From Clavaria fumosa (lineage: Eukaryota > Basidiomycota > Agaricomycetes > Agaricales > Clavariaceae): 64,000 nt of DNA. Location: positions 3,142,501 through 3,206,500 of the forward strand of contig OX637795.1 of assembly GCA_951802425.1 (NCBI GenBank), given 5' to 3'. Shown piece after piece: positions 1 through 10,573 of the stretch; position 1 is the stretch's first letter, and each line of letters begins with the position of its first letter. Position numbers and translations under genes: made by a program. Below the pieces are notes generated by a model. It had not been told where the DNA came from, made no database searches, and worked only from the letters and a program-made list of their open reading frames with translations.

Positions 1-149
1 GATAGCTCGCAGCTGTGCTTCAGCCCTGCATATGTTTGTGCTCAACCCGATAATCACCAATCAAGAGCACCAATCGACAACCACATACTTGTGCAAGATG
101 ATGGTGGTCTGGGTTGAGCACTAGAATCTCTCCATCATTATGTATGTCA

Positions 150-918
150 TCTGATAATTGTTTTAGCATTTGGTGAGGCACTTGCCCACATCCCCGATGT
201 CACAACAAGACATGGACTCCTTGATATTATCATGGTGGGGAACATGCTTGAATTTGCGATAGCCCTTGGCCTCAAGTCACATGGGAGGAAACCACCACCT
301 GAAATACTTGAAGAGCAAAACGTTGCGATGTGGCAATACCACATCTTCCAGAGCTGGTTCATCGAATGATACATTCTTGAGATTGGTGGTCAAGGGGTGA
401 ACCCATCATATCTCTTCTACAAATTGCTCATCCAGTTTGGCACAGCACTTTGTTCTTACATGAAAAGGTGGGAGAAAAAGGCACCACTCACAATCACTGC
501 ACAGCAGGTGATTGCAGCAGTGCTTGAGCACCTTCAGAAAGACTGGCAAGACCTTCTGGATGCCTTCCAGAAGTTGCTCCATGACAATACCAGTGCTGGT
601 AATTGGTTCTCCTGGGATGGCCCTGTCTTCCACATATTTCCCCGCAACAATACTCAGGTTTGGACGGAGCTGGAAGATTTGCTGGACGATCCAATTTATG
701 AACAGGTCTCTGAAGAAGAGCAAGAGGACAGTGATGCAGGAGATGACCGTTCTGAGTTGGGGACAATATGTTCTAAGAGGCCCCTCTCCCCGCATGATGG
801 TATGTGTTTCATTATATACTTTCATCTAGATGCAGCAGATTTTCTAATCAATACAACAGATAATTCAGACATGGAATTGATGGTCCGTGTGAGACAGAGG
901 CGCGGTTTCAATGCCTGA
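150..918 (+). pseudogene. decayed hypothetical protein gene
   Basis: Two plus-strand stretches read like protein. The first, about 170-378, ends at a TGA. The second, 397-918, carries a helical segment, a Trp/Phe-rich patch and an acidic Glu/Asp tail near 690-760. A GT..AG pair just after 800 could be a small intron. I do not recognise the family. The frame break near 378 and the lack of a convincing start suggest a fragment or a decayed gene. It could instead be part of a multi-exon gene that begins outside the window. Confidence 0.35.
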
Positions 919-1101
919 CCCTAGCCATTGATTTTGATTAGACATAGAATAGAGCACATGTACTAGGAAGCACCAACTCAGTCATCGGAACCCTTGCTTG
1001 ATGTATATATGCATTTACTTTTTTTGAAAGAAACTAACAGTTCGTAATGGCTGTGAGATGTGACTGCTGTGGAATTTTGTACATTAAAAAAATACACAAG
1101 G

Positions 1102-1250
1102 CTCACATATTCAAAGGACATTTTGCATATTGTTATGGAGAGTTACAGTCACAGTGTGACTGTCACACCCGGGGTCCCGGGCACAGCCTCAGCAAGTCAC
1201 AGTCACAATGTGTGACAAGTGACTCACGTGAGCCAAGTTATTTTCTCACA
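1102..1250. repeat. short dispersed palindromic repeat, copy 1
   Basis: A roughly 110-150 bp segment with a CACAGTGTGACTGTCACA dyad and a CCCGGGGTCCCGGG dyad. It resembles 9829-9960, including the flanking CACATATTCAAAG motif and the closing GACTCAC. The stretch 919-1101 before it shows nothing else that I can support. Confidence 0.5.
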
Positions 1251-1733
1251 TGACACACCACTTCTTGCTTCCCAACAATGCCACTGCTTTATCAGTTAGG
1301 CTAGCAAAGAAAATGACATGGTGGACAACCCCAGAGTATACCAAAATACTCACAGAAAGTCTTGTAGCCTACAGACAGGCAAACTCAAAAGACCACCTCA
1401 AAATTGTCAAGCAAATCAAAGCAAAAATCAAGGATTCAGCTGAGCAGGACAACAAATGTGTCCCAGAGGATCTTAGCACTGTAACCTATGCATTTTATGT
1501 GTCTCCTGAGTTGATTTGATGTTTGTCTGTTCATAGAAAATTCGCAATTGGCTCCACAATAACCGCAGGGCTGTCAGTGGAGGGGAGGAGTCTTCTGGTT
1601 CAGAAGATGATGGCAACCAAGGCCTTCAGTTCAGCAAATGACAGAGGTGGACCCTCCAGCGTGTTGTGGAGCAGTGCAAGAAGGGGATCATCAATGTCAG
1701 GGCCCAGGAGTTGTCAAATGCTGAGAGGGGATC
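1250..1733 (+). pseudogene. 5' part of paralogous hypothetical gene (i), interrupted by element 1
   Basis: An exon from about 1250 is followed by a small intron (GT near 1499, AG near 1540). The next exon encodes a motif of the form K-I-R-N-W-L-x-N-N-R-R, which resembles a homeodomain third helix. The gene at 33336-36110 has the matching motif V-Q-T-W-F-K-N at the same place after an intron. A TGA near 1640 breaks the reading frame. The exon runs into the left target-site copy of element 1 at 1729-1733 and resumes after 7637 in frame once one target-site copy is removed. Function unknown; the family is recognised only through its second copy in this window. Confidence 0.55.
1729..1733. other. 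target-site duplication GGATC, left
   Basis: GGATC immediately precedes the 5' LTR and is repeated at 7633-7637 immediately after the 3' LTR. This defines the exact ends of element 1. Confidence 0.9.
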
Positions 1734-2038
1734 TGTCAGGATCGCTTACATAAGCAGGTTGGAAAGGCCAAGAAAGGATCGCAAAAGAGTTGCGGGAAGT
1801 TTGCAGACGAGTCACGTGACCCGAACGGGTGGTGGCTTACATAATAGGAAAATCACGTGACCCGGGCCTGGACGCATCACGTGACGCACGGGGTCCGAGC
1901 GTGGGAACGCCGGCAACTCCTGAACTGCTCGCTATATATACTACATCGCTTTCTTACTTGTACCCTTTTCCCCTTATGTTAGTATCGTCATCATCGACCT
2001 TACGTTAAGTTGTGTGAACCGTGAGACTAAGTCTGACA
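1734..2038 (+). repeat. 5' LTR of element 1
   Basis: 305 bp, beginning TGTCAGG and ending TCTGACA. It holds three TCACGTGA-type palindromes (near 1811-1820, 1852-1861 and 1875-1884) and a TATATATA box at 1933-1940. The sequence 1976-1985 is complementary to the primer site just downstream. Confidence 0.95.
1933..1985 (+). promoter_or_regulatory. TATA box and inferred transcript start in 5' LTR
   Basis: TATATATA at 1933-1940 lies about 40 bp before ATGTTAGTAT at 1976-1985. In Tf1-type self-priming elements the RNA begins at the segment that pairs with the primer site, so transcription is inferred to start at or near 1976. Confidence 0.6.
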
Positions 2039-2040
2039 CA

Positions 2041-2050
2041 ATACTAACAT
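2041..2050 (+). other. self-primer binding site
   Basis: ATACTAACAT begins two bases after the 5' LTR and is the reverse complement of ATGTTAGTAT at 1976-1985. This is the arrangement known from Tf1, where the 5' end of the RNA folds back to prime reverse transcription. No TGG-starting tRNA-type primer site is present. Element 2 has the equivalent pair with a compensating base change. Confidence 0.75.
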
Positions 2051-2691
2051 CAACCCCTGTCTGCCCTAGCCCCGTGTCCTAACCCGGCTAGCCTGGACCC
2101 CTATCTCAAACTGTCACACTCTGTGACAGCTTATCCCCCTCATCCTCTTTCTCTTTACCCTGCCCACGGTGTGCAACAGAACCATGTGAAATTTTTACTG
2201 TGTGTAGATACACGTGACCAGACCCAGAGGAAGTCTACTGTGACCCTCCCCAAGAGACACCGAGTGCCAAAGGCCCGGAACTTTGCTTTACAGCTACGTA
2301 CCAGTGAATCGTGTAGTGTACAGGGCACGGAAAGGCCCTATACATAGTTTTTCTGTAGTTTCCTGGTCCAGTGGACAGGGCCCTTGCTCTGTGACCATTG
2401 TCAGAAGGGCACATGGGCAACTCACTAGGAGTTGTGGAGTGACCACCTGGGACACCATTTGGGCCCCACGCTAGCAACAAGTTTTATAGAATAAGAGTTC
2501 TATAAGTACCTAGATACATAGAGAGCAGCCTGAGAGGACAGGACTGCTAAGAGATCGAAGAAATCCTGAGTGCCCAAGGCCCGGAATTCTATTTACAGCG
2601 TCTGCGTCCGAGACCGGGTCGAGCCCAGCTCCCCCCCGATTCCCCTGTTACCGACGTCCCCGAAACCCCATCACCACCACCAGGGTCTGTG
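2051..2691 (+). other. untranslated leader of element 1
   Basis: About 640 bp between the primer site and gag, with no supported gene. Much of it matches the leader of element 2 (about 62440-62980, minus strand), so it is an original part of the element. Confidence 0.7.
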
Positions 2692-3693
2692 ATGGCTGAC
2701 CACGTCGCCCCGCCTGAAGTCCATGCCACGAGGCTGGATTTAGTCGTCGCCCCATTCGATGGGCAAAAAAGAAATTTCCATACATTCCTCCGGTCGCTCC
2801 GCCTCCTGTTTATGGCGAATCCGATAATCTATGCCACGGACCTGGCAAAGGTCCTCTACACCCTCAGCAAAATTACTGGCGAGGGGTTTGCCGCAGAATG
2901 GGCAAATGTGAAGGGAGAGGAAATCCTGGGTAACAACGAGGTTGGAACCTGGGCAGAATTTGTGGAAGAGATGAAGCGAGCGTTCGATGACCCGAACGAC
3001 TGTGCGACTGCCCTCGCAGATATTGCGAAGTTGAAACAGGGTGTCATGACGGCACCTGAGTTCTTCGCAAAGTTCGAAACAATGTTCCGAAGAGCGGGGA
3101 TGACAGAAGTGGCCAATTCGGACATCCTGGTCCATTGGCTGGAGTCGAATCTGAGCAGGAGGCTAGTGGGAAAGGTCTATGGTGTTTCGCCAATGCCAGA
3201 GACCTACGTGCAGTGGAAGGCACTTGCCGAAAAGCTAGACGCTCAGCAGCATCGCCTCGACGGAGTCATCGCACAACAGAACTCTGTGTGTCCTGCTCTG
3301 CCCGCAACCAGCCGCCCCCTCCCTCAACAAACCCGCTTCGCCCCAGCCCCCCGTCCCTTCCTGGCCCAGCCTCTGGCCCGCACCCCTGCCCCTCCCACCA
3401 TGCCGCGTCCCACCAATGCCGGTGATGCCATGGTGGTGGATCGTGCCCGTGCCCCTGGAGTGTTGTGCACCTGCTTCCGATGTGGCCAAGCTGGTCACAT
3501 GGTGAGAGATTGCCAGCTCCAGGACACACGTCCGCAGATCCCGAGGCCGCAGATCCGCGCCATGGAAAGCCAGGCACGTAGTGCAGAGGACTATGAGAAC
3601 GAGATCGCACTGCTCCGAGACCGCCTGGATTTGCTCGAGAGAGAGAAGAGGGCTCCTGTTGAAGAGCTGGATTTTGGAGACGAGGCCCAGTGA
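2692..3693 (+). CDS. gag: Gag polyprotein of element 1
   Basis: An open frame of 333 codons starts at the ATG at 2692. The frame is open at GTG 2689, but ATG is the better start. The N-terminal two thirds is a Ty3-type capsid region. A proline-rich linker follows at about residues 195-250, then one zinc knuckle (CX2CX4HX4C, about residue 260) and a C-terminal coiled-coil stretch. Gag would form the virus-like particle and bind the RNA. It ends with TGA at 3691-3693, and pol continues in the -1 frame across that stop. Relatives are at 62422 (minus) and, as a fragment, at 43935. Confidence 0.9.
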   Translation: MADHVAPPEVHATRLDLVVAPFDGQKRNFHTFLRSLRLLFMANPIIYATDLAKVLYTLSKITGEGFAAEWANVKGEEILGNNEVGTWAEFVEEMKRAFDDPNDCATALADIAKLKQGVMTAPEFFAKFETMFRRAGMTEVANSDILVHWLESNLSRRLVGKVYGVSPMPETYVQWKALAEKLDAQQHRLDGVIAQQNSVCPALPATSRPLPQQTRFAPAPRPFLAQPLARTPAPPTMPRPTNAGDAMVVDRARAPGVLCTCFRCGQAGHMVRDCQLQDTRPQIPRPQIRAMESQARSAEDYENEIALLRDRLDLLEREKRAPVEELDFGDEAQ

Positions 3694-6600
3694 GTCCGAA
3701 CTGGAGTCTCAGGAGTAGATATCCCAGCCCCCCTCCCGTCCCTGTACCCGCAGCTAGTATCCCAAAATACACTATCTTGCAGCGGAGACACACCCGGATT
3801 GGGGCTGAGGTGAAGGACAAAGCGGAAACGGAAACCGCTAAAAGTGAAATACCAAAAAGAGAAAAGGGGACTAGCAGCCAAGTGGAGCCAACAAAGCACC
3901 TTGCAGAGGTGCTGAAGGACACCCTATTATTGCGTATGCCCCGAGAGCTCTCCATCCAGGTGCACCTGGAGGCTCTCAGCACTGGCAAAGGGGCAACTAC
4001 GAAAGCCCTTGTCGACTCAGGCTGCACCAACTGCTTTATGGACTTGGAGTGGGCGAAAAAAGTGGGATTGGAACCATCTCCCTTGCTGAATCCAATCACC
4101 ATGTATAATGTGGATGGAACACAGAACAGAGATGGTAAGATCCGGTATGGGATGGAGCTGCTTGTGACGGTTGGCGACCACCAGGAGCAGATCCACTTCC
4201 TGCTAGGGAAGACTCAGTCCCACACGGCGATCCTTGGGCATGATTGGCTAAAGCGTCATAATCCAGAGATTGACTGGGTGAAAGCTGAAGTAAGGCTCAC
4301 CCGCTGCCCCAACTCCTGTGCCTCCTCCCCACACAGCCACCGGTCCCCTGTTCGACCCTCAGGTCCACCAAAAGCGAGTACCCTGGCCTCGGCCAGTATC
4401 CCGGACACCCGTTTTCCCAACACTGGCCCTACCCCTGATTGGCCCAGCCGCTACCCTTTGGTTTTTAGTGAAGCAAAGTGGGATGAGCTCCCCCGCTCCC
4501 GCCCTGACTTTGATATCAAAATCGAGTTTAAAACAGACCCTGGACACCTCTCCTCTAAGGTATACTCTCTGACGCGAGAAGAGATGGTGGAAATGAATCG
4601 CTGGGTGGATGAGCAGCTAGCTTCTGGACGAATCCGACCTTCGAAGTCCCCGTACGCGAGCCCCTTCTTCTTCAAACGTGAGAAGGACAAGCTGCGGCCG
4701 ATTATCGATTACTCTAGGCTGAACTCGTATCTAATCAAAGACAAGTACCCCCTCCCCCTCATATGAGACACTGTGGATGTGTTAAAGGGGGCGACCATCT
4801 ATTCCAAGATTGATGCGAAGGGAGGTTTCCCATCGATGCAGGTCTGGCCAGAACATCAGCACCGCTGTGCTTTCCTAACGCCCCGTGGACTCTTCGAACC
4901 GGCAGTTATGTGGTTTGGGCTGCAGAATGCGCCTGCAACCTTCCAGCGCTTCATGAACCATGTGTTGAGAGAAGAGATTGCAGGGGGGCATGTCCGAGCC
5001 TATGTCGATGATGTTATAGTGTTTGCAGAGGATTTGGCTACACATCGGTATTGGATGGATCGGGTCTTGAAGAAGTTTGGGGAGAATGGCCTGTGTCTCA
5101 GACTCAGCAAGTGCGAGTTTGAGAAGAGTGAGGTTTTCTTCCTGGGGATGAAGATCTCCCACAACCGTCTAGAGCATGACCCAGCTAAAGGCGCGGCGAT
5201 CCGTAACTGGCCCAGACCGAAAAATGTGAAAGAGGTACAAAGATTCAACGGGATGCTGAACTACCTCTGCTGGCACATCCCAAATCTCTCTGCCTGGGCA
5301 AAACCACTCTTCCGGCTGACAGGGAAAGTCCCGTGGAGATGGGAGGAGGAGGAGGAAGCAGCCTTCCAAGATCTCCGCCTGGCACTAGTATCAGCCCCAG
5401 TCTTGGCTCTACCACAAGACAAAGGGAGATGGAAGGTAGAAACAGATGCGAGCAACTTGGCGACTGGAGGAGTTCTCTCACAGCAGCAGGTGGATGGGAC
5501 TTGGAGAGTTGTAGACTACATCTCCAAAGCCCTCACTGCAGCTGAGAAGAATTACGATGTGTACGACAAGGAGTTCCTGGCTGTAATCCGGGCACTACGC
5601 GAGTGGCGGGCTTACCTGATTGGGGTGGAAGAGACTATCGAAATCTGGACGGACCATGCTAACCTCCAGTACTTCCGGAAGCCCCAGAAGTTGAAACCGA
5701 GGCAGGTCCGTTGGGTTGGAGAGCTCCAGTGCTTTGACTTCGAGATCAAGTACCGTACTGGGAAGTCAAACACGAAAGCGGATGCACTCTCACAGAGGCC
5801 AGACTATGGAGAGATGGTGGAGGAGGATGCACCAGTACAGGTCTTCCCAGAGGCTGAGACCCGCACATCGTTCACATTGGAGATGGAGACGCTACTCCAG
5901 AAAAACAGTGCGGTATATGTGCAGAAGCCGGAGGAGCTTGATGATGAGTGGACGAGAGATCGGATGGGACTCTGGCGGAAGGCAGAAATCACTTGGGTGC
6001 CCCCAGAAGCACGTGAGGCAGTGCTCACCTTTGAGCATGACCTCCCCATCGCAGGACACCCTGGTCCACGGAAACTGAGGGCGGCTCTGCTGAGGTCCTA
6101 TTGGTGGGTGGGCATGGTGAAGGATTCCAATCGGTATGCAGGTGGATGTGAGACATGCCAACGAATCAAGCCTGATCATACCAGGCGCGCCGCTCCGCTC
6201 CATCCGCACCCTGTCCCTGAGAGCCCCTGGGCAGTCATCTCTTGGGACATTGTTGGACCTTTCCCCCTCTCACGTGGTCACAATGCGATCCTTGTCATTG
6301 TCGACAAGTTTACAAAACGAACTCCCATCGAAGCTATTGGCCTTGACCTCACGGGACTTGGTGCTGCTCGGATCCTTCGAGACCGGGTCTTCCGCGACCA
6401 TGGAGTCCCGCAGAAAGTTGTGAGTGACCGGGGAACCCAATTTGTGTCCAGATTCATGAGGGAGTTTTATGGGATGATTGGAGTTAAGGCGAACCCAAGC
6501 ACTGCCTTCCACCCACAAACAGATGGACAGACAGAGCGGGTCAATCAGGAGGTTGAAGTGTATCTCCGGGCCTATGTTGACCATCTGCAGGATGATTGGG

Positions 6601-7316
6601 CAGAGTGGCTATCCACAGCCGAATTCGCGCTCAATAACCGTGAGCACTCAGCCACTGGATTCACACCGTTCTATCTGGAGTATGGCCGGCACCCTTGGAA
6701 TGGTGGTATCCGGCCGCCCTCTGAAGTGAACCCTGCAGCAGACGAGTGGATGGCCAAGCTCACGGAATCCCGAAGAGCAGCCAGGGATGCAATGGGGAAG
6801 GCGGCAGATGCGATGAAGGCTAGCTATGATAAAGGAAAGCGCCCGAGTCGTGAATACTCAAAGGGGGACTTAGTCTGGCTGGATACCCGGAACCTGAAAA
6901 TGGATCGACCATCCAAGAAGCTTGACAACAAGCGGGCTGGACCCTTCACCATCAAAGAGAAGGTTGGACCAGCAGCATACCGACTCAAGCTCCCCCGAGC
7001 ATGGCGCATTCACCGGGTTTTCAATGAGTTGCTACTCACCCTGTATATTGCTCCCTCTTTCCCTTCCCAGAACTTGCCTCCACCCCCACCCCCCACGATT
7101 GACGATGACCACTTGGAGTATGAGGTGGAGGAAATTCTTGATGTCAAGAAGGTTGGACGGGGAGTGAAGTATTTGGTGAAGTGGTTAGGATACCCTGCAG
7201 AGGAGAACACCTGGGAACCTCATTGCAACCTCACTAACGTTGCACTGTTGCTCCGGGACTTCTTCCAGCAATACCCTGACAAGGCGAAGTTGGCAGGTCG
7301 AGACGCCCAGCCTTAA
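3690..7316 (+). pseudogene. pol: Pol polyprotein of element 1, one nonsense codon
   Basis: The pol frame overlaps the end of gag in the -1 frame and has no early ATG, so a shift or reinitiation would be needed. In order I see an aspartic protease motif D-S-G (about 4015), RT with Y-V-D-D (about 5002), RNase H, an H-H-C-C integrase finger with the D,D,E core and Q-T-D-G-Q-T-E-R, and a chromodomain at about 7106-7260. TGA at 4764-4766 interrupts RT. The same codon is CGA in element 2, so this is a CpG transition. The rest of the frame is open to the TAA at 7314-7316. Confidence 0.92.
7106..7260 (+). other. chromodomain at the integrase C-terminus
   Basis: The C-terminus of pol has the chromodomain pattern: Y-x-V-E-x-I-L-D, then K-Y-L-V-K-W-x-G-Y, then E-N-T-W-E-P. 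Integrase chromodomains in chromoviruses bind methylated histone H3 and steer insertion into heterochromatin. That fits the nested repeats around this element. Confidence 0.85.
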
Positions 7317-7327
7317 GAGGGGGGTGA

Positions 7328-7632
7328 TGTCAGGATCGCTTACATAAGCAGGTTGGAAAGGCCAAGAAAGGATCGCAAAAGAGTTGCGGGAAGTTTGCGG
7401 ACGAGTCACGTGACCCGAACGGGTGGTGGCTTACATAATGGGAAAATCACGTGACCCGGGCCTGGACGCATCACGTGACGCACGGGGTCCGAGCGTGGGA
7501 ACGCCGGCAACTCCCGAACCGCTCGCTATATATACTACGTCGCTTTCTTACTTGTACCCTTTTCCCCTTATGTTAGTATCGTCATCATCGACCTTACGTT
7601 AAGTTGTGTGAACCGTGAGACTAAGTCTGACA
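7328..7632 (+). repeat. 3' LTR of element 1
   Basis: 305 bp, preceded by the purine-rich tract AGAGGGGGGTGA (polypurine tract). Compared with the 5' LTR it has G or C at five positions where the 5' copy has A or T. Confidence 0.95.
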
Positions 7633-7637
7633 GGATC

Positions 7638-9306
7638 AGTCCAGTTCCTCAGCTCATATTGTCATGCTAGGACTGAGATTTGTCAAGAGCTAACACAAGA
7701 GGAGCATCAGAAATACATGGGGTTGGTGGAGAAATGGAATAGGGAGCCTGTCCCAGTTCCTGTGCAGAGAGAGTGAGTATTTTAATTTACCTTTCTCAAC
7801 CAGTAGAATGGCTGAAATGTTGCTTGGAGATTGGCTTCTCGCAAATTTATGCATGAGGCCCTGAAGTTTGCCCGTTTTGCAAAGGAGCAGATGGGTGTTG
7901 AATTATTTATGTTGACTGGCTGGCAAGATGAGAAAGGGAATATAAAGAAGGCAAAGTGAGTCTCAATTGCATGCCCACTGGTCCATCAGATTAATTCTCT
8001 GTATACATGCTCCAGGATTCAGACCCCTGGACCTGTGACTAGTGGGTTCAAGGTACAATTTCACAAAGTTGGTTGTGAGGTGTGGGAGGAGTGGGATAAA
8101 TATTTGGCTGAGACATGGAATGGTGAGAAAATGATGTGAAGCCAAGGTTGGGGAAGTACTGACAGGATTTCAGATGAGTTACAAAGGAAGCCTTTTGTTG
8201 ATGAAGAGGAGATGCTATCAAGGAAAGGAAGAGATATTAGTGTGCCATGGGATTTGCTAACAGATCATGAGGGATGGCCCATTCTTCCTTTGGAACTCAA
8301 CCTACCACTCGCACAACTCAAAGAAATTTTGCGGTCATTTTTTACTATCACTTATCATGAGTCTGTCTTGCTCAATAGTCCAAGTCTGACAAGTTACTTC
8401 CAACATGTAGGCAATACAACAAAAAACAAGAAGGTTGCTGTCCCTTGGCAGCTGATAGCTGATGCTCCACACAAGTTTATTCCTCATGAATACCTTCCAG
8501 AGGGAATGCAAATTCGCAAGCCTTCAAAAATGCAATATGTCGATGTCAGAAGGCTCTGTGATTTCCTGCATCACCGACAGACTTTGGGCCAAAAAATATT
8601 ACAGTTTCAATATGTTCTCCCACAGCACCAGAGAGGGAAGCCATCAAGGCATCTAGTCAACTATCACCAGCAACCTGAACAAGAGCCATCATTGTCATCT
8701 GACAAAGAGGTGAAGAGGCTCTCCCTCAAGAAGGGGAAAGAACGAGAGGTCCAGCCTGTCCATATCAGTACTGAGTGAGTGTTCTCATATCATCATTATC
8801 ATCATCATCATCATCATCAATGCACATTTGAAATGCACATAGTGAGGACATTGGCTCAGATGAGTCAGACAGTGATTCGGGGTGCATCTATGATGGGGAT
8901 AATGATGATAGGGTTGAGGCTTCTGTTCCCCCTGATAGTGATGCAGAAGAATCCTGTCTGAGCAAGCAGGTGGATATGCGAAGGGGTGATGGTATTGAGG
9001 GGAATGGGTTAGAAGGTGACCATGACAGGCAACATCCAGGTGAGAATTTTCCAGTCCAGCATAAATACAATACAGATAATGGAATTTTGGACAGGAGAAC
9101 AAGGGATGTGGGATGATGTGGGTGTGCATAGAGATGTTCATGGCCTTGTTGCTCATATGGCAGTTCAGATCCACAAGGAGGCAGGGCCCAGCCTGCCCAA
9201 GAGGAAAAGGGTATACCATGATGAAGAGGAGGAGGAGAGGTCTAAGCAATATAGGACCAGGGCTAGAGAGAGGGCTTCCATGGATGCCAAGAAGCAGGTA
9301 CTGTGA
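7638..9306 (+). pseudogene. 3' part of paralogous hypothetical gene (i)
   Basis: The reading frame of 1541-1733 continues here after the target duplication. It encodes a helical segment ending in E-K-W-N and V-Q-R-E, then a GT..AG intron (about 7773-7804). Further exons lead to the clear open stretch 8164-8778, and a spliced acidic segment follows from about 8844. The part around 8245-8560 aligns with 34370-34700 of the paralogue (G-W/Y-P-I/L-L, V-P-W, L-P-E/D). Several frame breaks around 7800-8160 suggest decay in addition to the insertion. An ATC microsatellite lies at 8790-8820. Function unknown. Confidence 0.5.
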
Positions 9307-10573
9307 CCAAGGGTGAAGCACTGAAAATCATCCTTGACACTGGTGACAGTCATTTGTAGTGCATATCAATCTGCATGATGTCTCACTAGGTCCTAATAAT
9401 TCTTTGCAATCTGTCCTTTTGTGGTGCCTATAGTTTGGCCCTTTCTAAGGAATTTCAGATAATGATCCACTTCCTGAATCAGTCAGCTTTGCATTAGATC
9501 ATTGAAGAACCTGTGCCTATCAGAAAGCATATTTGAGTCTTGTTATTAGATGCATCATGTTGTTCAGAAGATTCATACCTTTATAAGCAATATCTGATAA
9601 TAATATCCTCCTTCATTATTCCCACTGGATTGTTGAAGGTGGAGTGTGCCCCATTGAACCACATATGTGGGTCCTTTTATAATGGTTTGTCTCTTTATAA
9701 GGAATATCAGATTATATACTGCCTTGCATCACTACCTCAATTTAATTCTAGACCACAATGGATCATTTTTATGTACAAAGGCTCATCCTGAACAATTCTA
9801 ATACATTCTCCTCTTCTTTAGAACACATATTCAAAGTGGATTTGAATACTCTTATGCAGAGTTGGTCACAGTGTGACTGTCACACCCGGAATTCCGGGCA
9901 CAGCCACAGAATGATATAATCACAAGGTGTGATAACAGACTCACATGCACAACTTCTACATTGCAAGAATATTTGAACAATAACAATACATTCTCCTTTA
10001 GAACACATATTCAAAGTGGATTTGAATACTCTTCAGAAAGGATATTAAGGCCCATCCTTTTCCAAAGAATATCCTGACTCAGTTGACAGCCACATTTCAC
10101 TCTAGTTTATAATGGCTCCATTGCATATTCGATTGGTACATTTGCTTCTACCCTTTGAAGACCTATTGGAAGGCATATTTGTTTTCATCTCACCCAACTA
10201 TGTTAAGTTGTCATGGAGGAGTCTCAGATGATAAGGAGTCTCAAATGATGCAGATGACCTTGTAATTTACATGTCTATCAAATAGCACATCTGATCTTTG
10301 CTTCCTAATCTTGTGCATATGCTTTATCCCCAGCTTTTTTGATCTAATTTGTCATGTAAGTGAGAGAAATGTTTGAATAGGGTGCTTCAGACCCTCTACA
10401 CTGGTTCCTAAAATGGGTGTCGGCCAGCCCTTTTGAAAGGGTATCATCATTACCATGGGATCCCTGTATGCCTGGCAGGATTTTGGTATATCAAGTTGAT
10501 CGGCCAAGCCTATAAAGCTATATCTCGGCTGACGATCAGCTGGGCCCATAAAAAGGGCATCAGTCAAAATCGG
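9307..10573. other. intergenic stretch with a short palindromic repeat
   Basis: No gene is supported. A CACAGTGTGACTGTCACA dyad and CCGGAATTCCGG lie at about 9868-9902 (copy 2 of the repeat at 1102). They are flanked by two direct copies of a segment of about 50 bp, at 9801-9853 and 9983-10033. The rest is AT-rich and featureless to my reading. Confidence 0.5.

Larger units (their letters stand above)
1734..7632 (+). mobile_element. Ty3/Gypsy chromodomain LTR retrotransposon, element 1
   Basis: A complete 5899-bp element has 305-bp LTRs at both ends, a GGATC target duplication, a primer site matching its own LTR, gag, pol in Ty3 order (protease, RT, RNase H, integrase, chromodomain) and a purine-rich tract before the 3' LTR. 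The LTRs differ at five positions by eye, all transitions and four of them at CpG. One TGA interrupts the RT region, so this copy is unlikely to be autonomous. It sits inside an exon of hypothetical gene (i). Element 2 at 57673-63286 is a close relative. Confidence 0.95.
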
